Assembly (NCBI RefSeq): GCF_000169455.1
Contig: NZ_AAYC01000001.1
Coordinates: forward strand, 62,001-126,000
From: Roseobacter sp. SK209-2-6
GTDB taxonomy: Bacteria; Pseudomonadota; Alphaproteobacteria; Rhodobacterales; Rhodobacteraceae
Direction of reading: 5' to 3'
DNA: 64,000 nt
Part shown: in pieces, positions 50,045 through 58,319 of the stretch
Numbering within the stretch: position 1 is the stretch's first letter
How the letters are laid out: each line of letters begins with the position of its first letter
The notes under the pieces: model-generated
The model's database searches: none
Seen by the model: only the letters and a program-made list of their open reading frames with translations
Told to the model about the DNA's origin: nothing
Translations under genes and position numbers: made by a program

Positions 50045-53041
50045 TTGTTCCGTTTCATATGGAAGTATTCCAAGCGTGACCAAATCCTTCTGCTGTTGGT
50101 CACCGCCTGTCTCTTCCCTCTTTTGTATCTGACGCTTGAGTTGCCCAAGCGGATCATCAACGATGCCATCGGCGCGCAGAGTGATCAGATCGATGTGCTG
50201 GGGTATAGTTTTGCCCAGCTGGATTACTTGTGGATCTTGTGCGGAGGCTTCCTGCTAGCGGTCCTGTGCCACGGGTTGCTGAAGATGCGGATCAACACCA
50301 TGAAGGGTGTGTTGGCCGAGCGCATGCTTCGCCGTTTTCGCTATAAGTTGATCGCGAGGGTCCTACGGTTCCCGCAGCCCTATTTTGAACGCACCAGCCA
50401 GGGTGAGCTTGTTTCGATGATCACATCGGAATCCGAACCCATGGGCGGACTGATGGGGGATGCGGTCAGCCAGCCAGTCTTGCAGGCTGGTCAGATGCTG
50501 ACGATCCTCTATTTCCTCTTTGCGCAGAGCGTTTGGTTTGGGCTGGCGGCGGTTGCATTGATTCCGCTGCAGGGCTGGCTGATCCCGATGCTGCAGCGGC
50601 GCATCAACCTGTTGAACAAGAAGCGGATCAAACAGGTGCGCTCCCTCGCGTCCGAGATCGGAGAGAGCGCTGCAGGGGCCTCTACTCTGCGCATCAATGG
50701 CGGCTGGCGCTACCGGATGGCTGCGATTACGGATCGGTTGGGAAGGCTGTACGAGATCCGTTTTGAGATCTACCAGAAAAAGTTCTTCATGAAGTTTCTC
50801 AACAACTTCATTACTCAACTCACGCCGTTCTTCTTCTATGCGGTTGGCGGCTATTTGGTCCTGGAAGGGAAAGTGTCTCTGGGTGCCCTTGTTGCGGCCC
50901 TGGCAGCCTACAAGGATTTGGCCTCCCCCTGGAAAGAGCTTCTGGCCTATTACAATCAGACCCAGGACATGTCCCTGCGTTGGGAAGTCATACTTGAACG
51001 CTTTGCGCCTGCCGGGATGGTGCGTGAAGAGCTCATGACCGGGGAGCCCGAAGTGATTGATCGGTTGCAGGGGGATATCTCTCTGGAGCGGGTCAATGTT
51101 CGGGATGCAGATGGGAATCTGGTGCTGGAAGATCTGAATGCCAAGCTGCCCCAAGGGCAGGTGATCGGTATTGCTGCGCCTTCTGAAGAAGACCGGCATG
51201 CTCTGGCAGAATTGCTGACACGGGAAGTGCTTCCATCCGCGGGGCAATTGTCGATCGCTGGACGTGACATGCGGGAATTGCATCAGGCGGTTCTGGCGCT
51301 GCGTATCGGCCATGTGACCTCCAGACCAATCCTGTTTCAGGGATCATTCGGTGACAATGTCCTAATGCCCGTTCGGCACCGCCCAAAGGGAACAGCCCGC
51401 AATCAGCTGCGCTATGAGGCTGCGCTAAAGGCCGGCAATAGCCCGGATCCCTTTGATGCGCCCTGGCTGGATCCCAAACTGGCGGGTTTTGCCAGTGAAG
51501 CAGAGTTGCGTGATTGGTGGGTGCAATTGCTGAGTGGTATCGGCACTGGCAGTGCCCTGTTCCAGCGTGGGATGGAGCAGGTTTTTGACGAAGGGATCCA
51601 CCCCAAGTTGGCCCAGTGTCTGGTTGATATCCGTCCGCAAATCCAGACAGCCCTCAGGTCAGAGGGGCTGGAAAGCCAAGTCCATGCCTTTGAGCGTGAG
51701 AGTTACAACCCGGCGCTGCCTGTGGCGGAGAACCTATTGTTTGCGACGCTTTGCGAACCCATCAGTGTTGAGGCGCTGCAGCGACACGAAGACTTCCTGA
51801 ACCGCTTGAAAGAGTTGAAACTGGTCGATGATCTGGTCACTCTGACCCAGGATGTCGTTGATATTCTACGGCAAATCTTTGGCATTGATGGTACTGACCA
51901 TCCGCTCTTTCGCAAGCTTGGCTTGGATGCCAAAGCCTATGAAACAGCGCTTGCGCTGGTGGACCGGACCAAGATCAAAGGACCTGAATCGCTGGAGCGC
52001 GATGAACTTGCGCAGCTGATGATTGTTCCTTTCAGTATTTCCGCCGAGCAGATCGGTCCGGCCTTCACGGATGAAATGAAGGAACGGATCCTGGCTTTGC
52101 GTGCAAGTCATTCGGATGAGTTGATGGGGACCCTGGCCGGCACATTTGAACGCCTGGATGAAGCGAAGTTTGCGCCTGGACTTACGGTTCTGGAAAATGC
52201 GCTCTTCGGTAAGATCTCCGATAGTGCCGGGGCGCGTGGGGATGATCTGCGGCGCCTGATTTCTGATGTCTTGGTTAAGAATGGCGCGCGCGACATGGTG
52301 GTGGAACTGATCTTTGATCTGCCAATCTCCTTGGGCGGGCAGGGGTTGCCTGCCAGCTATGCTGAACCTTTGGCCTTTGCCCGTGCCACAGTGAAGCGGC
52401 CGGATGTGCTGATCCTTGATCAGGCCTTGGTCAGCTATGATCTGGAGACCCGTGTAACGGTGCATAAAAACCTGCGCCGTCTCTTGCCGGATACGACGTT
52501 GATCTATCTTGGCGCCGGATTTGAACGCCCTGATGTGTTTGATGTCTACTATGAAATGCGACAGGGGCGCTTGGTAAGTGACGATCCACAGCAGGAAATC
52601 GCAGAAGACAGTGCCGCCAGTCAGGATCTGGCCCGCAAACTGCGTGCGCTTGAACAGACGGAGCTTTTCTCTGGGTTGAACAGACGCCAGTTGCGCCTGC
52701 TCGCTTTTGGTGCGCGCTGGTATCACGCCGAGAAGGGTGAGGTGGTGTTCCAAAAGGACGATGTGGCCAGTGATGGTGTCTATATGATCATCGATGGTGA
52801 GGCTGGCCTCTTCCTGCCACAGGATAGCAGTGAAGATCGTTTGATCACGCGGGTTGGCGCTGGGCGGTTGGTCGGAGAGCTTGGTCTCATCCGGCAAGAG
52901 ACCCGCGCGCTAAGCATGATTGCCCAGAGCGAACTGACCTGCCTGCGAATTGGTGAAGAAGAATTCTTGGCGGTGGTTGAGAACGACGCCAATACTGCCT
53001 TTAAGCTGCTTCAGGTCGTCGCGGGCTACGTCGGGAACTAG
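50045..53041 (+). CDS. ABC-exporter-like protein with degenerate ATPase and C-terminal cyclic-nucleotide-binding domain
   Basis: A 998-residue protein. Residues 1-310 form an ABC exporter membrane domain. The nucleotide-binding domain (about 345-850) is degenerate: the Walker A site reads GIAAPSEEDRHA (375-386) without the Lys, the Q-loop Gln is replaced by Ser426, Walker B is VLILDQ with Gln793 for the catalytic Glu, and the H-loop His is absent. A LSGGQ-like SLGGQ remains at 762-766. An insert of about 270 residues (441-710) splits the domain. Residues 873-998 form a cyclic-nucleotide-binding domain with GELGLIRQETRALS. It probably cannot hydrolyse ATP; a sensor or regulated scramblase role is inference. 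The start is TTG 50045, without a strong ribosome binding site. Confidence 0.85.
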   Translation: MFRFIWKYSKRDQILLLLVTACLFPLLYLTLELPKRIINDAIGAQSDQIDVLGYSFAQLDYLWILCGGFLLAVLCHGLLKMRINTMKGVLAERMLRRFRYKLIARVLRFPQPYFERTSQGELVSMITSESEPMGGLMGDAVSQPVLQAGQMLTILYFLFAQSVWFGLAAVALIPLQGWLIPMLQRRINLLNKKRIKQVRSLASEIGESAAGASTLRINGGWRYRMAAITDRLGRLYEIRFEIYQKKFFMKFLNNFITQLTPFFFYAVGGYLVLEGKVSLGALVAALAAYKDLASPWKELLAYYNQTQDMSLRWEVILERFAPAGMVREELMTGEPEVIDRLQGDISLERVNVRDADGNLVLEDLNAKLPQGQVIGIAAPSEEDRHALAELLTREVLPSAGQLSIAGRDMRELHQAVLALRIGHVTSRPILFQGSFGDNVLMPVRHRPKGTARNQLRYEAALKAGNSPDPFDAPWLDPKLAGFASEAELRDWWVQLLSGIGTGSALFQRGMEQVFDEGIHPKLAQCLVDIRPQIQTALRSEGLESQVHAFERESYNPALPVAENLLFATLCEPISVEALQRHEDFLNRLKELKLVDDLVTLTQDVVDILRQIFGIDGTDHPLFRKLGLDAKAYETALALVDRTKIKGPESLERDELAQLMIVPFSISAEQIGPAFTDEMKERILALRASHSDELMGTLAGTFERLDEAKFAPGLTVLENALFGKISDSAGARGDDLRRLISDVLVKNGARDMVVELIFDLPISLGGQGLPASYAEPLAFARATVKRPDVLILDQALVSYDLETRVTVHKNLRRLLPDTTLIYLGAGFERPDVFDVYYEMRQGRLVSDDPQQEIAEDSAASQDLARKLRALEQTELFSGLNRRQLRLLAFGARWYHAEKGEVVFQKDDVASDGVYMIIDGEAGLFLPQDSSEDRLITRVGAGRLVGELGLIRQETRALSMIAQSELTCLRIGEEEFLAVVENDANTAFKLLQVVAGYVGN

Positions 53042-53148
53042 CCTGCCTCATCCCATAGCGATTTCTCGTTGTTTGGCTGGCATATGCTATTGGTGAGCGA
53101 TAGGGCTGGTTTGAAGGCCGACCAGTCAGCCGTGAAAGAAGCTGAAGT

Positions 53149-53511
53149 TTATTCGTCGTTGCAGAACAGGCGATAAAGCACTGTGATCACTTCACGCGTG
53201 TTTGGGTCGTCCAGTGAATAGAAGATTGTCTTACCCTCGCGGCGGGTTTGAACCAGCCCTTCTTCACGTAGGCGGGCAAGCATTTGACTGACGGCGGCCT
53301 GCCTGGATCCAAGAAGACTTTCCAGTTCGCCCACTGACTTTTCGCCATTTCCCAGATGGCAGAGGATCATCAAGCGTCCCTCATGGGCCAGCGTTTTCAG
53401 AAACGCGGCGGCCTCTGAAGCACGTTCAACCATGTTAGCTGGTGCTTCACCGGCATCATCTATCTCTTCTTCCACGAGATTAGGCACGAGGGCAGGTCCT
53501 GAAGTAGTCAA
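53149..53511 (-). CDS. ArsR-family regulator, SqrR/BigR type
   Basis: A regulator of about 120 residues with a winged helix (residues 35-105, including GSRQAAVSQMLARLREEGLV). Two cysteines, C51 in MILCHLG and C117 in YRLFCND, are 66 residues apart, the same spacing as the sulfide-sensing pair C41 and C107 of Rhodobacter capsulatus SqrR, which form a tetrasulfide link with reactive sulfur. This suggests a persulfide or redox sensor. TTG 53511 is the longest reading; GTG 53487 (AGGA upstream) or ATG 53433 are alternatives. No sulfide:quinone reductase gene is nearby, so its targets are unclear. Confidence 0.85.
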   Translation of the reverse strand: MTTSGPALVPNLVEEEIDDAGEAPANMVERASEAAAFLKTLAHEGRLMILCHLGNGEKSVGELESLLGSRQAAVSQMLARLREEGLVQTRREGKTIFYSLDDPNTREVITVLYRLFCNDE

Positions 53512-53541
53512 TTTGAGCGGCGCCTATGATATTGGCTTTAT

Positions 53542-53584
53542 GCCCAAGAGCAAGGTGCTACTTGGTAGCAAGACCTTGTTGGGC
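53542..53584 (-). terminator. Long bulged hairpin between the alcohol dehydrogenase and ArsR genes
   Basis: Three paired blocks stack into one stem: GCCCAA with TTGGGC (53542-53547 and 53579-53584), CAAGGT with ACCTTG (53551-53556 and 53573-53578) and GCTAC with GTAGC (53557-53561 and 53565-53569), with three-base bulges and a TTG loop. It begins in the last base of the dehydrogenase stop codon. Without a T-run it is either a weak terminator for that gene or a control site ahead of the ArsR gene. Confidence 0.55.
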
Positions 53585-54681
53585 TAGCGCTCGCCCAAGA
53601 GGATCACATTGCGCTTGGCGCTGCCGCTTTTTGTATCTGCAATGGCTTCGTTGATTTGCTCCAAATGCCAACGCCCGGATATCAACTCATCCAGTTTCAA
53701 ACGCCCTTGCTGATAGAGATCCACCATCCAGGGGATATCGCGCTGAATGACCACATCTCCCATTTTAGAACCTGTCATGCCTTGGCCAATTGCCGCCATG
53801 ATGACAGGTTCGTAGCTCGCCTTTTCGCCGGAATGCGGCATGCCGATCATCACCGCACGCCCCCCATAGCCGAGGTAGCGTAGAGCTTGCTCATAGGCGG
53901 GGATGGCGCCAACCGTTATCAGAACAACATCGGCGCCACGACCCCCTAAGGCTTTGTAGGCCGCCTTCCACGGAGATTTCAGGGTTCCTAGAACCGCATC
54001 GGTCGCACCGAATTCCTTTGCGATTTCGAGTTTTTCCTCATTCATATCGACAGCGATGATACGGCGTGCACCGGCAATCCGGGCGCCTTGAATTGCATTC
54101 AGGCCGACGCCACCGGCACCGATCACAACAACATCTTCGCCCGCCCGCAATTTGGCGGCGTTGACAGCGGCGCCTACGCCAGTGATTACCCCGCAAGAGA
54201 TGAGTGCCGCGACATCCTTGCCAATGTCGTCAGGGATTTTCACGATCTGGCGCTGGTCCACCACGACTTTTTCTGCAAATGCGCCGCAGGCCATGGCCTG
54301 TAATAGCGGCGCGCCTTCGGCTGTTTGAAGTGGTCCGGATTTCACACCGTCATATGGAGTTTCACAGATTGTTGGTTTGCCACTGGCACAGCTGGGGCAA
54401 CTGCCGCAGCTGCGGATCAGGGTGACAACCACGCTGTCCCCTTCCTCAAAACCCGATACCCCAGGGCCAACATCTGTGATTTTGCCCGCGGCTTCATGGC
54501 CGTAGACTGCTGGCAAATGCCCACCCCAGGCGCCTTCCGCAAAGGAGATATCACTGTGGCAGATCGCAACTGCCTCAAGCGTGATCTCGACTTCACCCAT
54601 GCGCGGTGGGGCGATCTGAATTTCTTCAATCACCAGAGGTTCGCCAAAACTATAGCAGACGGCGGCCTTGATCTTTTGCAT
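53584..54681 (-). CDS. Zinc-dependent alcohol dehydrogenase
   Basis: A 365-residue medium-chain dehydrogenase. Catalytic zinc ligands are in AICHSD and GHEAAG, four structural-zinc cysteines in CGSCPSCASGKPTIC, and the NAD-binding motif is VVIGAGGVGLNAIQGARIAGA. It resembles class III / formaldehyde-type or acyl alcohol dehydrogenases. I chose ATG 54681, which follows GAGAGAGAG; an in-frame start at 54741 adds 20 unlikely residues. It lies between an MFS exporter and the ArsR regulator on the same strand. Substrate unknown. Confidence 0.9.
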   Translation of the reverse strand: MQKIKAAVCYSFGEPLVIEEIQIAPPRMGEVEITLEAVAICHSDISFAEGAWGGHLPAVYGHEAAGKITDVGPGVSGFEEGDSVVVTLIRSCGSCPSCASGKPTICETPYDGVKSGPLQTAEGAPLLQAMACGAFAEKVVVDQRQIVKIPDDIGKDVAALISCGVITGVGAAVNAAKLRAGEDVVVIGAGGVGLNAIQGARIAGARRIIAVDMNEEKLEIAKEFGATDAVLGTLKSPWKAAYKALGGRGADVVLITVGAIPAYEQALRYLGYGGRAVMIGMPHSGEKASYEPVIMAAIGQGMTGSKMGDVVIQRDIPWMVDLYQQGRLKLDELISGRWHLEQINEAIADTKSGSAKRNVILLGER

Positions 54682-54774
54682 CTCTCTCTCCTGCGCTCCG
54701 GTGTTCTTGCCAAGGGTGACCCGCAGGCAAGAGAGGTTCAAGCTGGAAAGCCCAATGGATGCAGCGCCGTTACG

Positions 54775-56061
54775 TCACGGTTCTTTGCTGTCCATGTCAC
54801 GCAGTATGGGGCTGCGCAGAAAAACCAGACAGCCGATCAGCATAAGAACCAGAGCTAAGAGGAAGGGAGCGCCAGGCAGGTAGTAGCCAGTGGACTGGTC
54901 CGAAAACTGCGCAAACACGGCAGTCATCATCAACGGGGAAACGATCATCGACAGGGCATGTACTGCGGTCATTACTCCCTGCAATTCTCCCTGCTGATTG
55001 TCTTCGACCGCCTTGGACATGATCGCCTGTAGGCCAGGCTGCACAACGGCACCCAGCGCAGAGATCGGGATGAGGGCAAGGGCCAGGTTGCCACTGGTGA
55101 TGAACGCCAGGATCCCAAAGGCGATAAAATCGAAAACCTGCCCCCAGACAACGGTTCGCCGCTCCCCAAACCAGCGGACAAGGTAGCGCATCAGCCATCC
55201 CTGCACCAAGGCCATGGAGATGCCGTAGATGGCCAGTGACAGGCCGATCATTTGCGGTTGCCAGCCGAAGCGCTCAGCCGAGAAATAGGACCAGATGGCC
55301 GGGTAGACGTAGATCGCGACCGAATAGAGGAAGTAGACCCAAAGCAGGCTCTTGATGCCGGGGATGCCAGCCATGGCCTTGAAGGCACCAAAGGGATTGG
55401 CTCGCCGCCAGTCAAAGGGCCGCCGCTTTTCCTCCGTTACGGTTTCTCCCATGACGAACCAGCCAAGGACGAAGTTCAAACCCGCCAAAATAGCCGCCGC
55501 ATAGAATGGCGCGCGGGTGCCAAACTCACCCAAGAGGCCGCCAATAAGTGGGCCGAGCACAAAGCCTGCGCCAAAAGCTGCCCCCAAGAGACCGAAGTTT
55601 GCAGCTTTTTCCGAAGGCTTTGAAATATCGGCGATATAGGCGCCAGCGGTGGAATGGGTTGCAGCGGTGATGCCTCCGACGATCCGCCCGATAAGGAGTA
55701 ACCACAGCGACCCCGCCAGGGCCATGACCAGATAGTCCAGTGCCATGACAAAGAGTGAGACCAGCAAAACAGGCCGCCGCCCCAATGCATCAGAAAGCGA
55801 CCCCAAAACTGGGCTAAAGAGAAATTGCATCACCGCAAAGGCCGTGCTCAGTATGCCGCCCCAGATCGCGGCGTCTGCCAGGCTTCCACCCTGCAGCTCA
55901 ACAATCAGATTGGGCATGATCGGCATGATCAGGCCGATCCCCATGGCATCGATCATCACGGTGATCAGTACAAAAAGCAAAGAAAGGCGCATGAGGTGAT
56001 TTTGGCTAATTTCCGGTTTCGCAATAGGCTCATCACATTTGTGTGCAGAAACGGGGTTCAA
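54775..56061 (-). CDS. MFS transporter, TCR/Tet-type drug-proton antiporter
   Basis: A protein of up to 428 residues with 12 predicted membrane spans. The N-terminal LFVLITVMIDAMGIGLIMPI, motif A GSLSDALGRRPVLL and GRIVGGITAATHSTAGAYIAD are typical of the tetracycline-type exporters. TTG 56061, seven bases after the pcaB stop with AGGTG between, suggests coupling to pcaB; ATG 55992 gives a more usual N-terminus. Chromosomal family members commonly export other compounds, so tetracycline resistance should not be assumed. Its place behind pcaB hints at transport of an aromatic-related compound. Confidence 0.88.
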   Translation of the reverse strand: MNPVSAHKCDEPIAKPEISQNHLMRLSLLFVLITVMIDAMGIGLIMPIMPNLIVELQGGSLADAAIWGGILSTAFAVMQFLFSPVLGSLSDALGRRPVLLVSLFVMALDYLVMALAGSLWLLLIGRIVGGITAATHSTAGAYIADISKPSEKAANFGLLGAAFGAGFVLGPLIGGLLGEFGTRAPFYAAAILAGLNFVLGWFVMGETVTEEKRRPFDWRRANPFGAFKAMAGIPGIKSLLWVYFLYSVAIYVYPAIWSYFSAERFGWQPQMIGLSLAIYGISMALVQGWLMRYLVRWFGERRTVVWGQVFDFIAFGILAFITSGNLALALIPISALGAVVQPGLQAIMSKAVEDNQQGELQGVMTAVHALSMIVSPLMMTAVFAQFSDQSTGYYLPGAPFLLALVLMLIGCLVFLRSPILRDMDSKEP

Positions 56062-56068
56062 GCACCTG

Positions 56069-57406
56069 CTAGCCTAGGGATAGATCCTCTGTTTTTTGCG
56101 CGAAACGCAAGGCTTCCGCTGGGGCACTTCCCATTTGCTGCAGGGGGTCAAAGACTGCAGCGAGGGAGAGATCCGGGAAGTCACGCTCGGCCAGTTCCAG
56201 CAACTCGCAGCCCTTTTCCTGGGCTTCACGGCACAGCCGTTTCACCGCGGCCTGCGCGTCTGGCCGGGGTAGGATTTCAGTCAGAGCGAAACTCAGCGCC
56301 TCAGCGTGGATCATGCCGAAGCCGCTTTCCAGAGCCCGCCTCATCGCGGCCTCTTGCGGGGTGAGGCCTGTGCAAAGATCCCGGGCGAGGCGGGCGGCGC
56401 TGCCAGCGCCCAGAACGATCTGTGGCAGGCACATCCATTCGGTGAACCAAGCAGCCCCATCGCGCTGGTTCTGCTGTAGGGCACTCCCCTGCAGGGCGGT
56501 AAGCAAACCGCTGCCCTGATGCGCCAGGGCGACAAGCGCGGAAGGGGCAACAGGGTTCTGTTTTTGCGGCATGGTGGACGAGGCACCGGCCCCTCCTAGG
56601 GAGAGTTCTCCAATACCGCTCTGCGTCAGGGCGATACAATCTTCTCCCAGTTTGCCGAGGGTAGCGTTGACCCGCACCATCCAATCGGCCAGCCGAAGCA
56701 AGGGGCCACGGTCGCTATGCCAGCTGCGCTCCGGATCCCCCAGGCTAAGTGCCTTGGCCATGGCGGCGCGGATCTCGGCGGATCTGGGCCCAAGGGCGCC
56801 GGATGTCCCGGCTGCTCCGGAGAGCGAAATCAAGATGCAGCTTTTGCGCAGAGCGGGCAGTTCTTCAAGCAAGTCGAGCAGAGGCGCGCCCCAGGCGGCT
56901 GCGACTGCGCCAAAACTAGTTGGGGTGGCATGTTGCCCGTAGGTGCGTGCAGGCATGGGTAAGTTGGCATGGCTTCGGGCGAGTTTTGCCAAGGCGGCGA
57001 CAGCGGACTGCAGATCATCTTCGATCAGCGTCAACGCCTGACGCAGACGCAGCATCAGTGCCGTGTCCATGATGTCCTGCGAGGTCGCCCCCCAATGCAG
57101 ATACTGGGCATGTTCCGGGGCCTGCATCTCCTCACGAAAAGCCGCGACCAGTCCGGGAACTGGTACGCCATTCTGGCCGGTGGGCTTCAGCAGGGCTGCG
57201 GGGTCGAGAGCAACCTCAACCACTGCGCGCCCTATCGCCTGAGCGCTTTCCAATGGAATAATGCCGAGGTCCCCTTGGGCCTTTGCCAGGGCACCTTCAA
57301 CCAGCAACATGGCGCGGGTCTCTGCGGTGTCGGTAAAGAGACGGCCCAGCTCACCAGGCTTGAATAGTGCACCATAGATTTGGCTGTCAAAGACGGATGC
57401 TGCCAT
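56069..57406 (-). CDS. pcaB: 3-carboxy-cis,cis-muconate cycloisomerase
   Basis: A 445-residue member of the fumarase/aspartase superfamily that lactonises 3-carboxy-cis,cis-muconate in the protocatechuate branch of the beta-ketoadipate pathway. The superfamily signature GGAGASSTMPQKQNPV is present, and HWGATSQDIMDTALMLRLRQ matches PcaB. ATG 57406 has AAGGA six bases upstream (GTG 57409 is adjacent). It follows pcaD by 42 bases. The genes for the ring-cleaving dioxygenase (pcaHG) and decarboxylase (pcaC) are not here. Confidence 0.92.
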   Translation of the reverse strand: MAASVFDSQIYGALFKPGELGRLFTDTAETRAMLLVEGALAKAQGDLGIIPLESAQAIGRAVVEVALDPAALLKPTGQNGVPVPGLVAAFREEMQAPEHAQYLHWGATSQDIMDTALMLRLRQALTLIEDDLQSAVAALAKLARSHANLPMPARTYGQHATPTSFGAVAAAWGAPLLDLLEELPALRKSCILISLSGAAGTSGALGPRSAEIRAAMAKALSLGDPERSWHSDRGPLLRLADWMVRVNATLGKLGEDCIALTQSGIGELSLGGAGASSTMPQKQNPVAPSALVALAHQGSGLLTALQGSALQQNQRDGAAWFTEWMCLPQIVLGAGSAARLARDLCTGLTPQEAAMRRALESGFGMIHAEALSFALTEILPRPDAQAAVKRLCREAQEKGCELLELAERDFPDLSLAAVFDPLQQMGSAPAEALRFAQKTEDLSLG

Positions 57407-57448
57407 CACAGGTCCTTTGCATTTTGGAAGTCGCCGATGAAAGCGGAT

Positions 57449-58240
57449 TTAGTTGATATGTCCGATTTCCCTTAGAAACAGGGTGAGACGCTCTGCAAAT
57501 TCGTCGGGCTGTTCGACGCAGGGGATATGGCCCGCGCGGCGGATCAGGTGAAATTGGCTACCGGGAATGAGATCAACGGTTTCACGCACCAGATCCGGCG
57601 GGGTGGATCCATCTTCGCTTCCGGCAATGCCGAGGCAGGGCAGGCGCAACCCGCTGGTAGGCGTATAGAAATCGGTGCCAGCGATTGCGGCAGAGCACCC
57701 GGCATATCCATCCCTCGACTGCTGGACCAGCATGTTGCGCCACAGCTGCAGCTCCGGCGTTTTGCGAAAACCTCTGGAGAACCAGCGTTCCATGACATTG
57801 TCCGCCAAGGCCTCAATACCGCCGGTTTCGACGGCTCTCACCCGTTCACGCCACATTTCTGCGGTGCCGATCTTGGCTGCGGTATTGGACAGCACCAAGG
57901 CGCGGATCTGATCCAGACGCTTCACAGCCAGCCCCTGAGCGGTCATGCCGCCGATGGAGAGGCCGACAAAGACACAGTCCCGTACCTCCAGCTGATCAAG
58001 CAGCCGCTCCGCATCCCGCACCAGTGCCCCCATGGAGTATGGAGCCGGAGGCATGGAGGATAGCCCATGGCCACGCTTGTCAAAACGGATGATTTTCAGC
58101 CCAGCAGGCAGGCGTTCAACGACTTGGTCCCAGACCCGCAGATCAGTGCCAAGGGAATTGGCAAAGACAATCGGCGCGCCGTCCGGATCGCCGTCAATAC
58201 GGTAGTGAAGCTGGACGTCGCCCAGGTCTGCTATCTGCAT
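57449..58240 (-). CDS. pcaD: 3-oxoadipate enol-lactonase
   Basis: A 263-residue alpha/beta hydrolase that opens 3-oxoadipate enol-lactone. Nucleophile S95 is in VGLSIGGMTAQGLA, the acid is probably D210 (GSEDGSTPP) and the base H238 (RRAGHIPCVEQP). N-terminal LHYRIDGDPDGAPIVFANSL is typical of PcaD. It precedes pcaB on the same strand. A GC-rich hairpin lies upstream, separating it from the phosphatase/nuclease gene. Confidence 0.92.
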   Translation of the reverse strand: MQIADLGDVQLHYRIDGDPDGAPIVFANSLGTDLRVWDQVVERLPAGLKIIRFDKRGHGLSSMPPAPYSMGALVRDAERLLDQLEVRDCVFVGLSIGGMTAQGLAVKRLDQIRALVLSNTAAKIGTAEMWRERVRAVETGGIEALADNVMERWFSRGFRKTPELQLWRNMLVQQSRDGYAGCSAAIAGTDFYTPTSGLRLPCLGIAGSEDGSTPPDLVRETVDLIPGSQFHLIRRAGHIPCVEQPDEFAERLTLFLREIGHIN

Positions 58241-58276
58241 GGCTTTCTCCGATTTTGGCCGTGCGCAGTCTAGAGG

Positions 58277-58313
58277 CGCGCGCCAGAAGGGGCAAACAGC
58301 TAGTTGGCGCGCG
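58277..58313 (-). terminator. GC-rich hairpin after the EEP-family gene
   Basis: CGCGCGCCA (58277-58285) and TGGCGCGCG (58305-58313) are perfect nine-base complements around a 19-base loop. On the minus strand it begins six bases after the stop of the gene at 58320-59534 and ahead of pcaD. It lacks a T-run, so it may be a weak terminator. Confidence 0.45.
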
Positions 58314-58319
58314 ACTTAC

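Noticed and set aside
54775-56061. Tetracycline resistance gene
   Set aside because: The transporter belongs to the Tet-type MFS group, but chromosomal members in this group of bacteria are diverse and nothing in the context (no tetR) supports a resistance call.
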